Source: Calliopum simillimum (Eukaryota > Arthropoda > Insecta > Diptera > Lauxaniidae). From it: DNA of 64,000 bases. The stretch lies in contig OX638368.1 of the NCBI GenBank assembly GCA_951812925.1, forward strand, positions 155,110,492-155,174,491, given 5' to 3'. Positions 1 through 10,410 of the stretch are shown in pieces. The translations under genes and the position numbers were made by a program. Below the pieces are notes generated by a model. The model searched no databases and was not told where the DNA came from. It saw only the letters and a list, made by a program, of their open reading frames with translations. Every line of letters begins with the position of its first letter. Within the stretch, counting starts at the first letter, position 1.

Positions 1-593
1 TCATTCGTTACTTTATCTTCTTTTGGCCATTTAATTTTACATATGTATGTATGTACATTCTTATATTTTCAACTACGCTAGCATGGCAAGTTCAAGGTTA
101 ACAACGCCACAGGATAAATGGAACAATTCGACAAAAACAGAAAAAAAAAAACATATAAATGAATACATTGAAAAAATTTTTCTTCATTTTTAGTTAATAT
201 CAATATGTCAAAGTTTTTTGGTGAAATTTTAATCCCTCGTGTTGTGACGAGACATATTTTTATTGAGCAACATGTAACAGCAATGAAAAGATAAACAACA
301 GTAATAACAACGTAATATCCTTACATATAAGTAAGTTGTACACTTTTAGCATGATAGACAGCATTATAAAGATGTCAATGAGTACACTGATAAAAAAAAT
401 TTGTTTTAATGAAAGGAATAGAACAATTAAAATATGTATTTGTGTCAAATCAATGATTAGTATCAAATATTGATCCTGGAACATGAACCAAAAATACAAG
501 CGAAAAATAACTTTTTAAGTATTGTTCTTACTAAACTGACTCTAAAGATTTCGTTCTTGTAAAAGAAATCAAACGATTTTTAATGAAAACTGC
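1..593. other. AT-rich spacer, no gene seen
   Basis: Open frames here are short and low in complexity. I see no transposon ends, RNA gene or splice-framed coding stretch. Confidence 0.6.
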
Positions 594-634
594 TTGCGAA
601 TATTTGCAAATCATATGGTCAAAGAAAAAGAAAA

Positions 635-892
635 AAAAATTCCAAAAACTCTAAAAAAATTCACACGTGTGCTTTGTACGATTCTAAGCATTTTAAACAT
701 TATACAATTCTTTTGCTTCATAAAAATCGACCCAGTTTATTGTACCTATTTATTTTTCCGGCAAAAAATGCCTTATTCAAAAAAAAAAAGTTTAAAAAAA
801 TTCCAAAAAAATCACACGTATTGCTTGAACTATTCTAAGCATTTTATGCTTTGTACACTTTTTTCGTAAGATGCTTTCCTCTTGAGTAAAAA
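635..892. repeat. FB-B foldback family, two partial half-arms
   Basis: Two blocks, about 635-705 and 795-890, carry the FB-B core words: an ACACGT(A/G)T..GCTT block, then GATTCTAAGCATTTTA, and in the second block TTTTTTCGTAAGATGC followed by CTCTTGAGTAAAAA. The same words in the same order occur in the hairpins at 3265-3908, 19203-19572 and 37430-38131. Here both half-arms point the same way, so no hairpin forms. The block looks like a rearranged remnant. Confidence 0.6.
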
Positions 893-2297
893 AAGATTTT
901 TGCCTTCCGCGCGCGTTCAAAAGCCAAAAACTCCCATTTAGCGTCCGAATCCCATATTGAGTCATATTTAGGAAATGAAGTTTCGTACAATTCTTCAGAA
1001 TGATAAAACGAACATCCCACTTTAAGAATTTTTATATTTCGATGATAATTGCGATTTGTGGGTGGTTTTGAACATGGAGTCCCCAGTGTGCGGCTCCTCC
1101 TTGGAGTCAGCGACCTCAAATTAGTTTAGAAATGTGATATATATTTAAAAGATAACATACCTAAACAAATTTTTGTTTAGAAAGTTATCTAAGAGTACCT
1201 TCATAAGTTATTATGAACTTTTATTTAATATTTTAGTGCACAAAAATATACACTCTTACATTGAATTTTCTCAACAAAAAAAAAAAAAAAAGGTTAGCAA
1301 AATTTGAGTTTGGTCCCCCCCTAGATGAAATCCTGCGTACGCCCTTGTCAATCACTTAAGTTTTCAAGATATTTTGATGTGAATTCTCATATAGTTTTTC
1401 ACTACATGGTGTCATTTTCAAATTGTGATAATTTTTTGAAGGAAAATATTGCAAGACAAATTCATGGCTTATTTTGAAGATAAAGAACAGTGCTAAGCGA
1501 TGCATTTAGTGGAAAAGAGCAAAAATATTTCGTGCACCTTCTATATAACAACAAAATCGTGTTTTTGAACTTTTAGTCCAGAATATCTCGGAAACCATAA
1601 GTGATAGAGCAATTCTGCAATTCTGGTTCGGCATCGACAAACACATCGAAAATTATTAGTTTTGTTTTGGTGTTTTTGAAGACCATTTAGTAACCGATTG
1701 CTGACCGATAATAAAAAAAAATTTCTGTATATTTGAATTACAGTGAATAAAAAAACCTTGAGTCGATGGACTCAATATGCCCATCTTTTCTTGATGTAAT
1801 AAGAATAGTAAAAGTTAATTAGAAACAAAAACCAATCAAAGATATATATCAATATTAAACAAAAATCGCTTCAGTCAACAATTTTTAGTTTTGACCCTTT
1901 AATGATAACAATTAATGATAACAATATGCATTTCATTAACATGAATAATCCGATTTATGTAGTAAATTGCAAATTTTATTGGATTTAGCAAATTGTATAA
2001 TTTTTTTGAAGCAGTATAATTAAACCATATTATTAAAACACAAAAAAAAATTGATATTTTTTCCATACACATATGCGCGTATGAATCTATAGATATCAAT
2101 TTCATTGTTCACGTCATACCTTCATATTTAAGTTAATAGTTATGATTTTATTGAAAAACTCTAGTAATGAGTGCTAAATTTTTGGAAAATTTGCATAAAT
2201 TTTAATTATTAAACAGTACATGTATTTGTATTTTGTATAAAATGTCTGGATATGAATTCATTAAGCACATACGAGCACACATGCAAACATATGTAGG
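893..2297. other. Non-coding spacer with a possible decayed transposon end
   Basis: No coding region is recognisable. At 1332-1347 the minus strand reads CAAGGGCGTACGCAGG. This resembles the CAGGGGCGTA..CAGG ends of hAT-like elements, and it is preceded by the C-run often seen just inside such ends, but no partner end was found. The stretch 1560-1700 shares the words GATAGAGCAATTCTG and ACACATC with 52640-52760, so it is probably a dispersed repeat. The rest is AT-rich and unremarkable. Confidence 0.4.
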
Positions 2298-2404
2298 TAC
2301 CCAATGGGGAATGGAGCGCATCAATAGCGCTCTAAAGCAGCAGTAAAGCGCACCTCTCTCGTTTCCAAAAGCGCTGAAATTAACATTGGCATGTCATTGG
2401 AAGG

Positions 2405-2560
2405 AAGCGCTTCGTTCTCGCTACCAGAAATGCTCTTTGGATGCGCATCGCTCTCGCATCCAGAAATGCTGTTTGGATGCGCATCGCTCTCGTATTCAGA
2501 AATGCTCTTTCGAAGCGCATCGCACTCGCATTCAGAAATGCTCTTTGGATGCTTTTTGGA
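2405..2560. repeat. 36-bp minisatellite, about four units
   Basis: Units of 36 bp run head to tail. Each holds GCATCGCTCTCGCAT, then CAGAAATGCTCTTTGGATGC with small changes. Because 36 is a multiple of three, both strands stay open and encode a 12-residue periodic peptide. On the minus strand the unit is close to SISECESDAHPK. The open frame is best explained by the repeat period, not by a gene. Confidence 0.8.
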
Positions 2561-2723
2561 TGACAATGAAAATATTTAAAAAATTAATTTTGAATTGAAA
2601 TTTACGTCTTTCGCCACAAAGACTCATCAGACTATTATTTTCTTTTTGATGTAATTATAATTATTTTTATTTTACTAAGTTAATTATAATTGAAAAATTG
2701 CAAGTTGAAAAACTTTTGTGTTA

Positions 2724-2816
2724 GGTGTGGGCCGGAGTTGAACCGAGGACCTCACGGTTGCTACAATTCTCAATCGCAGTGCCAGTCGCTAGACCACTAC
2801 TCCATCCTCGCGCTCT
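2724..2816 (-). repeat. tRNA-like sequence (SINE head or pseudo-tRNA)
   Basis: On the minus strand the segment has an A-box-like stretch (TAGTGGTCTAGCGACTGG), a possible anticodon stem with loop TTGAGAA, and a B-box-like GGTTCAACTCC. The T-arm can pair weakly. The 5' and 3' ends cannot form a seven-base acceptor stem, so this is not a normal tRNA gene. It lies between two blocks of the 36-bp minisatellite. Confidence 0.55.
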
Positions 2817-2864
2817 AATAAAGCTGAATTATTGACTTATTTTGTTTTGTGCGTAAATACGTGA

Positions 2865-2975
2865 CCGAAAGCGCTTCGTTCTCGCTACCAGAAATGCTCT
2901 TTGGATGCGCATCGCTCTCGCATTCAGAAATGCTCCATGGATGCGCTTTGCTCTTGCTACCTATAGCGCAGAAAA
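2865..2975. repeat. Second block of the 36-bp minisatellite
   Basis: The GCGCTTCGTTCTCGCTACC lead-in and the CAGAAATGCTC unit of the 2405-2560 block return here, with two to three units before the pattern decays. The two blocks flank the tRNA-like segment in the same direction. Confidence 0.75.
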
Positions 2976-3264
2976 TATGCGCATACAAATCAGCTCTTTA
3001 GATGCGAGAAGGACGCGCACCGCTATTGCATCTTGGGGATGCGCATCAAAATTTTCTGTTGGGTATGTATGTAGTATATTAGCACAGCAATATTATTTAC
3101 AGATTTTACCGATGTCAAAAATAAACCACTATGAATATCGCTCTCAACTCTTTTAATAGTTTTTTTTTTTTTGCAAAAATAATGCACTGTGCAAAATATT
3201 AGCTCATATAATATAAGTAATAGCTCACTGAAGTCAAAATTTTTTTTTTTTTTAAAATGTTTAA

Positions 3265-3908
3265 CATAGACCAGGGAATAAAAAACGATTTTCTTTTTAT
3301 ACTGAAATTTTTCATTTATCTCTATTTCAAGTAAATAAAAATTTAAGCAACTTCTCCGCCTCTGAGAAAATTATGAAAAATTTGTGGTCTAAAAAGTATA
3401 TCCCAGAAAAAAATTTAGGTAGTCGATATTTGTTCAAAAGTTATTAACAGTGTGCAGTGCAATCATTTTTTTTTTAGTAGAAGTAAAAAAAACATGGCAT
3501 CTTAAGAAGAAAGTGCATAAGGCATAAAATGCTTAAAATCGTCTAAGGAATACGTGTCAGCTTTTTTTGGAATTTTTTGGAGTGTACATATTACTTTTTT
3601 TTGCACCAATTTTTTCGAATATTATAAAAAAATGTACACGCATTTCTTAGATGATTCTAAGCATTTTATGCCATATACTCTTTTTTAGTAAGATTTTTTA
3701 TATTCCACTGAAAAATGAATTGCACGGTATATACATATAGATATGTTATTGACTTTTGAAACAATATCGAACACCGCAATTTTTTATTTTTTTTTTTGAA
3801 TATAGTTTCTAGACCTTGGAAAGTGCCTATAATATAGGCCCTATATATTTTTTATAATTTTCTCAGAGGTAGAGAAGTTGCTTAAATTTTGTATTTATTT
3901 CAAATTGG
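3265..3908. repeat. FB-B foldback element (hairpin)
   Basis: Two inverted arms, about 3265-3562 and 3632-3908, meet at a short loop. The outer arms hold CATAGACCAGGGAATA, AGCAACTTCTC..CTCTGAGAAAATTAT and a GTTCAAAAGTTATT word. The inner arms hold GGCATCTTA, GCATAAAATGCTTA and ATCGTCTAAGGAATACGTGT, with their complements after the loop. The 37430-38131 element has the same order of words, so this is a family. It carries no open frame. Confidence 0.7.
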
Positions 3909-4004
3909 ATTGAGATGCATGTGTTTTTGTATTTTAAGCATTAAAATTTAATAAAAATATTGATCCTATTATTGAGTCGCCAAGGGTATGATTTCGTGCA
4001 AATA

Positions 4005-4250
4005 CCCAACAACAACAACAACAAAAAGTTCCGCGCAGACTTATTTTCTTGGATATAGTCATCAAAAGATCGGAATATAGAAAAAGATTGGGCTTCCATA
4101 AATTGCTACTAAAACTATGGGTTAATAAGACATTTTTTGAAAAAAAAAAGTGCTTAAAAAATGGTCAAAACTTTCTATATGTAGTTCTCCATATCTCGAA
4201 ATCTATTCATGAAGGGGTTCAGAACTTATACCGGTTTTCATAAAACCAAT
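4005..4250. repeat. Diverged partial copy of the 9-kb foldback (FB-1)
   Basis: Starting at the ACAACAACAAC run, this block follows the arm at about 9060-9130: AAAAAGTTC, then CTTGGATATAGTCATCAAAAG against GGAGATATAGCCATCGGAAG. It then follows the other arm at about 9690-9830: TTGGGCTTCCATAAATTGCTACTAAAACTATG against TTGGGCTTTCATATTATGTTACTAAAACTATG, given here only as short aligned words. Fragments of both arms therefore occur in one orientation. Confidence 0.5.
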
Positions 4251-4299
4251 CTACAAAGCTATGTCCGTGCCGAAATTTTCGATCACTTATTCTTTGTAG

Positions 4300-4487
4300 C
4301 CGAAACATATGTAATCAATTTCCATGTTAACACTTGCTTTCGTCTGTTGTTGAAAAATTGCAAAAATGACTGTTTAATTAGTTCAATATAAAATTATCAT
4401 ACTTCAATTTAGAAAAAGCGCGTTGGTACTTTCATTAGTACTATACAAGCAATAAAAAACAGTCAATAAACTAACTTCATATTCTTT
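4300..4487. repeat. Solo arm of the 22-kb inverted-repeat element
   Basis: The block runs from CCGAAACATATGTAATC to AATAAACTAACTTCATATT. It is nearly identical to the right arm at 22087-22270, including the GAAAAAGCGCGTTGGTACTT stretch. No opposite arm or tRNA-like core is present, so it is a solo end. Confidence 0.8.
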
Positions 4488-6080
4488 GTTTTGTTTAACG
4501 ACAAAAGTTTGGTTTTAAACAAATTGGATTTTGGGTCTTAAGTAAAAATTTAGCCGAAATATCAATAATCGAGGTCACTCCAAGCAAAAAGATCCAAAAG
4601 ATTTCTGTCAACGCACCAAAGAGTATAGCTTGGTAGGTAATAAAGGCAATGTGCTTCAATCAACGAGCAAGATAAAGACAGTTTGCGAATCCTATTGAAA
4701 TGTGTTTAAAATGGTGTTTGTCTTAAAACGCCCTCAAAGTTCTTAAAACCTGCTTTTAATTTGTCTATAACTACGGGCCATTATTACCTACATATCTAAA
4801 ATCAGAAAATTTTAGTACGCCAGGATCTTTTCTAGCAAATATAAAATGAAATAATTATTAAAAATGGTTCAGTATAGTTTGCGTCAAAGCCTTACAAACG
4901 GTTTTAATGTATGTAAGCAATTCTATATAAATAATATAAGTGTGTAGGCATATCAGATGTAACTTTTTACAAGTTTGCAAGTTATCTGTTAATTCATTGA
5001 TGCAGTTCATATGCATATTCAGTTTCTCGCTCTATTTCCGTTTCTACGACTACTTGATGAAATATGGTTTTTTTAACTTTTTCATTTCAATATCATTTTG
5101 TTTTGAAAATTTTACTCGTTTGCGACTTTTCCCTTGACTCATAATGTACAAATGTAATTCCCACTTCTGTTGCCAGTTGTCGCTGTTGTTTTTCGTATGA
5201 CAAATTTCAACTTCCGCTACAGCCAGAACAAGTGAGTGCTTGTACATATTTCAATTGCATTTTTTTTTTTTTCTAAGTGGTTTTTCACTTTGTACGCACA
5301 AATTAATTGAAATGTTAAGTTAAACCAAATACAACATATCCTACGCAGAAAATAGTAAAGGGAACTAAGGGGGATTTCTTGCGCCAGGACACCCACAAAA
5401 GCACTAAACTGTTACTTAACTTAATGAAGCACAAAAGCATTCTTATCGCTGAGCGGTAAAGGAATTCAATTTTAGTATAAAAGTCCCCCATGTCAGTATT
5501 CTGGAAGCGCTACTGTCGCACATTTAATGTTTTTTTGAAATTTTTTGCATTTTGCAATAGCGAAAAACCTCCAACTGTGAAGTGAAAAAACTCAGTAAAA
5601 TTAATTTGTGCCCGCTGAGTTTTGTAATTAATTCAAATTGTTCGCAAGTACCAAACTTGCATTTAAATGTGGCAAAATTATATTTATAGATTTACATAAA
5701 TAATTTTTATTTTTGATGCTATGAAAATAAATTTACTCAGACTTAAACCTTTTTGCAACAAAAAACCATAATTTGCAGATACATTTTTTTTTTTTTTTTG
5801 AAAAGGTTGACTTTGGACTTAAGCACCTGCAGACACTTAAGCTAATCACTTACATGCAGGGTTTATTAATTTTTTTTGCGTTTTTCTTATAAAGTATTTT
5901 ATATTCTTATAAACTAAAAAATTTAAAAGTTTCTTTAATTTGAGTTATGTGTATAAACAAGTTAAATATATATTTTTTTTTACACTGTACAACACGAAAA
6001 AAATAAAATGAAATAAAATGGTTTCGACATGTAATTTCGTTGTTTTGAAAGTTTGCATCTGAATTTTTTTTTTTAAGGGG
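4488..6080. other. Non-coding spacer
   Basis: No coding homology is seen. The interval is AT-rich with T-runs. The one stretch of normal complexity, 5340-5530, is listed separately as a weak promoter candidate. Confidence 0.5.
5476..5520 (+). promoter_or_regulatory. Weak core-promoter candidate (TATA box)
   Basis: GTATAAAAG at 5475-5483 matches a TATA box. TCAGTATT follows, with its A at 5495. That is about 19 bp from the TATA start, shorter than the usual 30 or so for an initiator. No coding region follows in reach, so this may be chance. Confidence 0.15.
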
Positions 6081-6103
6081 TGGCTCAAAGATTTCCCCTT
6101 TTC

Positions 6104-6260
6104 CCCTGAGGTGCATCATGTTTTCAGAAAACTTTTGCAGAATATTACGAGAAATATTTTTGTAGAAAACTAATCGTATATATGGGCCATTTTTACCCTT
6201 TTCTTAAAAATGTACAAAAATTACCCCTAAAACTTTGGAATATTGAGTTGGTGTACTTGA
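6104..6260. repeat. Decayed single arm of foldback FB-A
   Basis: The block follows the FB-A left arm at about 18440-18610. It has TGAGGTG.ATCATG, then GCAGAATATTACG, ATATTTTTGTA, TTTACCCTTTTCTTAAAAA, CTACAAAAAT-like words and GGAATATTGAG. Identity is clearly lower than between the two arms of the intact hairpin, so this is an old fragment. Confidence 0.65.
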
Positions 6261-6776
6261 TTTTTAATAAAATTTTTACACATTTTTCTTAAGTTTCGAG
6301 CACTTCTTTTCAACGGTGACCCTTTTTTAAAGAATATTCTAAACCATTTTAACACAAGTGTGTGCTTATATACGTTCCTATAAAAACTGAATTTAATGGA
6401 TTAATGTGTTCTTGAAAAATTTTCCTCTATGATTTCGTTACAACATGTTTTATGCAAAATGGAGTTTACGAGTTTTACAGTCGGGTGAAATTCCGAAAAA
6501 ACGTTTGCTGTGGGTATTGTTTTTTTATATACCGTGATTCAGGGTCAAAAATATGCTGTCGCATGACTCATTCCAAGAGTTTTTGAGGTTGTGGCTACAG
6601 AATCTTTTTCAATAAAATGTGTACAATTTTGAAAGAAAAAATTATAGAGAAAATTCTGGCGTATATAAATAAGTCAAAAAAACCTGCATATAAAGGGTTT
6701 TCCAATAGGGACTTCACAATTTTTTTTTTTTTTAAACCATTTGAAATATTTCAAAAACCTTATTATCGGCTTCGTT

Positions 6777-7212
6777 CATATGGCCACCGCGGGCACGTGT
6801 GCAGTGGTCGATTCGCCAACATGCGCTAAGATGATGAATTTCATCGCAAAATCATCTTCAGTGACGAAGCTCATTTTTAGCTCAATGGGTTCGTCAATAA
6901 GCAAAACATGCGTTATTGGTCGGGCGAAAAATCCACATGTGCTTAACGATCGTCACGTTACTGTGAGTGACCATCGTTATCGCGCCATGATTACTTATTA
7001 TTTTTGGCCCGAAATGGAAGGTATGGACTTGGACGACATATTGTTTCAACAGGACGGTACCACAATCCATACAGCATACGATACAATCGGTTTATTGAAG
7101 AGTTATTTTGATGAGCGTGTTATCTTAAGAAATTGGCCAGTCGATTGGCCGCCTCGTTCGTGCGATTTAACGTCTCAAGACTATTTTCTTTGGGGCTACG
7201 AACAACAAATCT
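6777..7212 (+). pseudogene. rosa-like (DD41D) transposase relic
   Basis: This is the broken catalytic domain of an IS630/Tc1/mariner-superfamily transposase. In one frame the first catalytic block FSDEAHF is followed at once by a TAG where a tryptophan is usual. The text then continues as LNGFVNKQN. The reading moves to another frame for RYRAMI, FWPEMEGMDLDDI, FQQDGTTIHTA and WPPRSCDLTSQDYFLWGY. There are 41 residues between the Asp of QQDG and the Asp of QDYFLW, which is the DD41D spacing described for rosa elements of Ceratitis. About 30-40 residues that normally lie between the first Asp and RYRAMI are missing. The DNA-binding part upstream is not recognisable. The copy has a stop, a frameshift and an internal deletion, so it cannot make enzyme. 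Confidence 0.8.
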
Positions 7213-8155
7213 TGTCATTTCAAACTTTTTTCTTTGTCGGAATTTTAGTGAATCTTGATGTATTATACCATATTAAAGTTACTTAAATTAGCTTATAGAA
7301 AATTATGATTTCGGTAAATTTTTCTCCCCATGGTTTACCGTTGGTGGTTAAAAAATACCTTATGAACAGACTTATTTTTAATGGGTTGAAGACACTTAAT
7401 TAAAAATAATTTTTATGCAAAGGTTTCTCTTTTACTGTAGATAAAGGTGGGAGTTATCCAAAATGAAAGTTTATTTTTGATATGTTTCCAAAAGTTAGCA
7501 TAGACAGACCCGCAAAAATGACAGTGGCGGTTCGTGGAAACACAATCTGTATACTCTATTGCTGTGCGTTAGTCTGGCACAAACTCCAAAATTAAAAATT
7601 TTTTTTTTGTTTGCCGCTTCAAAATTTTTAAATTAAAATAGGCTTTATACAGTTACAAATCTTAAACTTTTCAAATAGTTAGTTCAGAAAATTTAGGAAG
7701 AATGAGGCTTCATCATCAAAATTTTTATTTTTAACCACTAGAATTCAACAATTCTTTGATCGATCGCAAAAGATAATACATCGCTGGAAACATAATTTAT
7801 TTGGCTTTTTTAGCGAAATTGTTGAAATTGAAATCGGACTAGCCGTTCTCTCTACAGATGAGTTTAAGTAATGTCGTGCCTTGAAAAGTATTATTTTATT
7901 TTATTTTTTTGAAAATGGCAACACTACACGAGTGAACATTTTGTTTAACTTTCTTAGTTCAGCACACTCCAAGCAATCAAAATAAATTTCAATCGTTCGA
8001 TTCGCAACTGTTGCTGTAAAAAAGTGATTATGCATAAGATGATGTCAAAATACTATTGCCACTGTAAATTTTTATATATGGCTCTTTATTTACGAGAGAG
8101 TGAATATTTAAAAATTTATGTTATTTACAAATTAAACCATTTATGGAAGATATAG
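7213..8155. other. Non-coding spacer
   Basis: I see no coding region, inverted ends or tandem repeat in this interval. Confidence 0.5.
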
Positions 8156-8392
8156 CGTCACTCTTAGGCCAGATTCACGAATGTGCAAATTTTTCAGTTT
8201 TGCACTACATAATGTGGTTTTCTTGTACAAAATAGTTCAATTAAGTTATGCCAGAAATATGAAAGCTGTATCTGAAGTGGTTCAACAGTAAATGCAAAGT
8301 TTACATATAATTTTAATATTTAAAAAAATTTCAAATAGCAATTTCTCAAATTCAATAATTTTCACATGCATGAATCTGGCCTAAGAGTGACG
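8156..8392. mobile_element. 237-bp MITE with inverted ends
   Basis: The left end CGTCACTCTTAGGCCAGATT is matched as its complement at the right end (8360-8392), with about 30 bp of near-perfect inverted repeat. ATATA/ATATAT flanks both sides. The interior is AT-rich and non-coding. Size and structure fit a miniature inverted-repeat element of unknown superfamily. Confidence 0.75.
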
Positions 8393-8502
8393 ATATATTA
8401 TGGTGCTTTTTTTTAAATGTAAATATATATCTAAAATATGCAGAATTTTTTTTTTGTCAAAATAGATTTGCCTATGACTGTATAATATGAATGGGTTTAT
8501 TT

Positions 8503-10390
8503 GAAAGTGGAATAAGTTCAATTCCAGAAAAATTGAGTTTATGGTAGTTATAGCTAGCTATATATGTCCTCTATTTATATTGAAAATTACAGACTCGTTA
8601 GACCACGATTTCATCATAAATTACTCAAAAGAACTTTTCATGAAAAGCATTTTTACAAAAATGATTTTTTTGAAAGTGGAATAAGTCCATTTTTTCATCT
8701 ACTGCTACACAGAAGATATTGCTTTTAGTTCAATTTAAAAATATTGGCAAGCGCTATTTAACTGGTGTTAAGTGTTTACCACTGTAAATTTACTAAATTT
8801 TGTTATGCTGTAAAAATTTTTACAGGTGTAATAGAAAATAGTCGAGTTTTTTTGGTCTGAATGGACTTATTCCACTTTCATTTATAATAAATTTAAAAAT
8901 TTGTTATACTTTTGTATGACTTATTCCATTTTTACTCACAAAATATTTTGTAAATTAAAGCAAAGGAAAATTAAAACTTAGAAAAATTTTACTTTAAAAA
9001 CTGTTGTTGTTTTTTTTTCTTTTATTTTTGCCCAAATAGGGGACTGGGAAATAATTACAACAATAACAAAAACAAAAAGTTCTTGTCGGACCTACTTTCG
9101 GAGATATAGCCATCGGAAGATCGAGATATGTCTTTTATAAAAACTATTATAAGTTGGGAACCCCTGAAAGGATTTCAATTATGTTAGTGTCATACGAAAG
9201 ATATATTAATTTGCTATAAAATCAACCTGAAAAAATTTTTAATGCGAGTGGAGGTTTTAGAGATATTGCAAATTTCACGAAAATTTTTATAATTTTTTTT
9301 TTTAAAGCACTATTTTTCCAAAAACTGTATCATTAACGCATAGTTTTAGTAACATAAAATGAAAGCCTAATTTATTTCTTTTCATTCAACATGTAATTTG
9401 TACCTGATTTCTTGCATTACAAATTTTATTTTATAGGAAAACAAAAAAGTAAGTTATTGAAAAGCATCGAAAAGTCTACAGGAATCGGAATTGATCGAAA
9501 ACTATGCAAAAACATCGTTATTGTTGTTATTGTTATTTTTTTTGTTGTTGTTGCTGGTATTATTGTTGTTCTTGTAATGTTTTGCAAAATTTCATGAAAA
9601 TTTCTTTAGTTTACTTTTTTGTTTTCCTATAAAAAAAAGTATGCTAGTGCAAGAAATCAGGTACAAATTACATGTTAAATAAAAGGAAATAAATTGGGCT
9701 TTCATATTATGTTACTAAAACTATGCGTTAATGATACAGTTTTTGGAAAAATAGTGCTTTAAAAAAAAAAAGTTATCAAAATTTCTGGAAATTTGCAATA
9801 TCTCCATAACCACCACTCGCATTAAAATTTTTTTGGGTTGATTTTATAGCAAATTAATATATCTTTCGTATGACACTAACATTATTGAAATCCTTTTAGG
9901 GGTTCCCAACTTATAATAGTTTTTATAAAAGATATATCTCGATCTTCCGATGGCTATACCTCCGAAAGTAGGTCCGACAAGAAATTTTTGTTTTTGTTAT
10001 TGTTGTAATTATTTCCATTCCCCTATTTGGGCAAAGAAAAAAGAAAAAAAAACAACAACAGTTTTTAAAGTAAAATTTTTCTAAGTTTTAATTTTCCTTT
10101 GCTTTAATTTACAAAATATTTTGTGAGTAAAAATGGAATAAGTCATACAAAAGTATAACAAATTTTTAAATTTATTATAAATGAAAGTGGAATAAGTCCA
10201 TTCAGACCAAAAAAACTCGACTATTTTCTATTACACCTGTAAAAATTTTTACAGCATAACAAAATTTAGTAAATTTACAGTGGTAAACACTTAACACCAG
10301 TTAAATAGCGCTTGCCAATATTTTTAAATTGAGTCGTACGCAAACCCTTCAATATCTCAATTTATGAAAAAGTGGACTTATTCCACTTTC
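8503..10390. repeat. Repeated 15-mer GAAAGTGGAATAAGT
   Basis: The word is at 8503, 8672 and 10183 on the plus strand and, as ACTTATTCCACTTTC, at 8865 and 10376. Two shorter versions (GGAATAAGTCAT and its complement) are at about 10132 and 8917. All copies lie in or near the outer third of the FB-1 foldback, on both sides. Confidence 0.75.
8731..10331. repeat. Large foldback FB-1, arms of about 720 bp
   Basis: The left arm (8731 to about 9453) returns as its reverse complement in the right arm (about 9612-10331), from CAATTTAAAAATATTGGCAA to the matching TTGCCAATATTTTTAAATTG. Arm identity is high, with scattered small indels. The central loop is about 160 bp and contains ATTGTTGTTATTGTT microsatellite DNA. 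No transposase frame is present. A looser inverted match continues outside (around 8488-8520 and 10360-10410), so the original palindrome was probably longer. Foldback transposons of flies have this structure, but I cannot tie it to a named family. Confidence 0.85.
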
Positions 10391-10410
10391 AAAAAAACCC
10401 ATTCATATAT

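Larger units (their letters stand above)
2298..3065. mobile_element. TACCCAA-ended non-autonomous element with tRNA-like core
   Basis: The segment begins TACCCAA and ends TTGGGTA. Just inside both ends lie GCGCAT and AATAGCG words in inverted order. It contains a tRNA-like sequence (2724-2816, minus strand) flanked on both sides by blocks of the same 36-bp minisatellite. The element at 16201-17080 has the same TACCCAA end type and also carries tRNA-like DNA, so the two may be related. No transposase is present. A clear target duplication was not found, and the exact limits are tentative. Confidence 0.45.

Noticed and set aside
2321..2598. Open frames on both strands encoding a 12-residue repeat
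   Set aside because: They follow from a 36-bp minisatellite whose length is a multiple of three. No start context, splice sites or domain.
2724..2816. Functional tRNA gene
   Set aside because: The acceptor ends do not pair and the sequence sits inside a repeat element. The same holds for the tRNA-like sequences at 16750, 21920 and 49471.
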